In this document: positions 63,810 to 64,000 of the stretch, piece after piece
Layout of the letters: each line of letters opens with the position of its first letter
How positions within the stretch are numbered: the first letter of the stretch is position 1
Assembly (NCBI RefSeq): GCF_023715105.1
Contig: NZ_JAMBNO010000015.1
Span: 79,941-143,940, forward strand
Source: Hydrogenophaga intermedia
GTDB lineage: Bacteria > Pseudomonadota > Gammaproteobacteria > Burkholderiales > Burkholderiaceae_C
Reading direction: 5' to 3'
Length of the DNA stretch: 64,000 bases
Made by a program: the position numbers and the translations under genes
Notes under the pieces: model-generated
Seen by the model: only the letters and a program-made list of their open reading frames with translations
What the model was told of the DNA's origin: nothing
Database searches by the model: none

Positions 63810-64000
63810 ATGCAAGAACCCAGCTTGTTCATCGGCGTGGACGTGTCCAAAGCCGAACTCGTCATTGCCACAAGCGATCAGCGACGAGTGCACTGCATTG
63901 CCAACGACGCTGCAAGCATCTCGAACTGGCTTGCGCAGATACCAGCCTATGCACTCATCGCCATGGAGTCCACCGGGTCGTATCACGGCCTGTTGGCCCA
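63810..64000 (+). mobile_element. IS110-family transposase, N-terminal part (runs off the window)
   Basis: The first 63 codons are visible. SLFIGVDVSKAELVIATSD carries the first Asp of the DEDD catalytic set, and ALIAMESTGSYHGLLA the Glu, both in the RuvC-like domain typical of IS110 transposases. GGAGG precedes the ATG. These recombinases are guided by a bridge RNA and lack terminal inverted repeats in the IS110 subgroup. The rest of the element lies beyond the window. Confidence 0.9.

Noticed and set aside
63505..63986. Minus-strand open frames over the IS110 left end
   Set aside because: No recognisable domain; they run antisense to the transposase start and through hairpin repeats.

Overview
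The window is GC-rich, densely packed bacterial DNA that looks like a chromosome of a Comamonadaceae-type betaproteobacterium (Burkholderiales, Hydrogenophaga-like). The reasons are the strong G/C bias at third codon positions, a polyhydroxyalkanoate-associated protein, a TRAP transporter, orphan LIV-type binding proteins, a Phc-type regulatory operon and short GC-rich intergenic repeats. No rRNA, tRNA or CRISPR array was seen. The last 190 bases enter an IS110-family element.

Layout. 1-3808: the end of a PhcB-like methyltransferase, then a PhcS-like kinase, a PhcR-like receiver-kinase and a PhcQ-like receiver (3-hydroxy-fatty-acid-ester quorum sensing). 3934-10219: housekeeping and stress genes (small lipoprotein, OhrR/Ohr peroxide defence, SrkA, a methyltransferase, a CPA2 antiporter, YbdK). 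10280-14214: NodIJ-type ABC exporter, psd, purT. 14310-23594: a co-directional block with a LysR regulator, a D-2-hydroxyacid dehydrogenase, a LIV-type binding protein (frameshifted), an unknown small gene (possibly also frameshifted) and the complete branched-chain 2-oxoacid dehydrogenase complex bkdA1-A2-B-lpdV. 23627-27892 (minus): IorA/IorB-like molybdenum hydroxylase and AMP nucleosidase. 27916-38648: DUF4010 membrane protein, glutathione reductase, an N-terminally truncated SDR, 3-hydroxyacyl-CoA dehydrogenase, GMC oxidoreductase, an LsrB-like lipoprotein, arginase and a DAG-kinase family enzyme. 38659-42862 (minus): ppk2 and the fused isobutyryl-CoA mutase icmF, behind an ACGT-periodic operator. 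42996-46833 (minus): a TRAP transporter. 47067-48209: persulfide dioxygenase-rhodanese fusion.

48295-52762 is the most interesting part. It holds a CqsA/LqsA/JqsA-type autoinducer synthase, a CqsS/LqsS-type sensor kinase, an LqsR-type response regulator and a LuxR-type regulator. Two near-identical palindromes of lux-box form lie in front of the synthase gene and between the kinase and LuxR genes. The window therefore carries two fatty-acid-derived signalling systems (Phc-type and Cqs/Lqs/Jqs-type) about 45 kb apart, and the second appears wired to an acyl-HSL-style DNA-binding module. This wiring is inferred from sequence only.

52820-64000: coaX, a storage-lipid group (WS/DGAT, acyl-CoA-binding protein, PHA-system protein), a putative aminopeptidase, a molybdopterin oxidoreductase, an orphan binding protein, M20 and M14 peptidase-family enzymes, and the start of an IS110 transposase behind a noncoding stretch that may encode its bridge RNA.

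Metabolic links. The Bkd complex makes isobutyryl-CoA from valine, IcmF can isomerise it to butyryl-CoA, and the 3-hydroxybutyryl-CoA dehydrogenase would act further along beta-oxidation. The genes are not contiguous. A recurring feature is a -10-like hexamer (often NACAAT) only 5-9 bases before the start codon, which implies very short or absent mRNA leaders.
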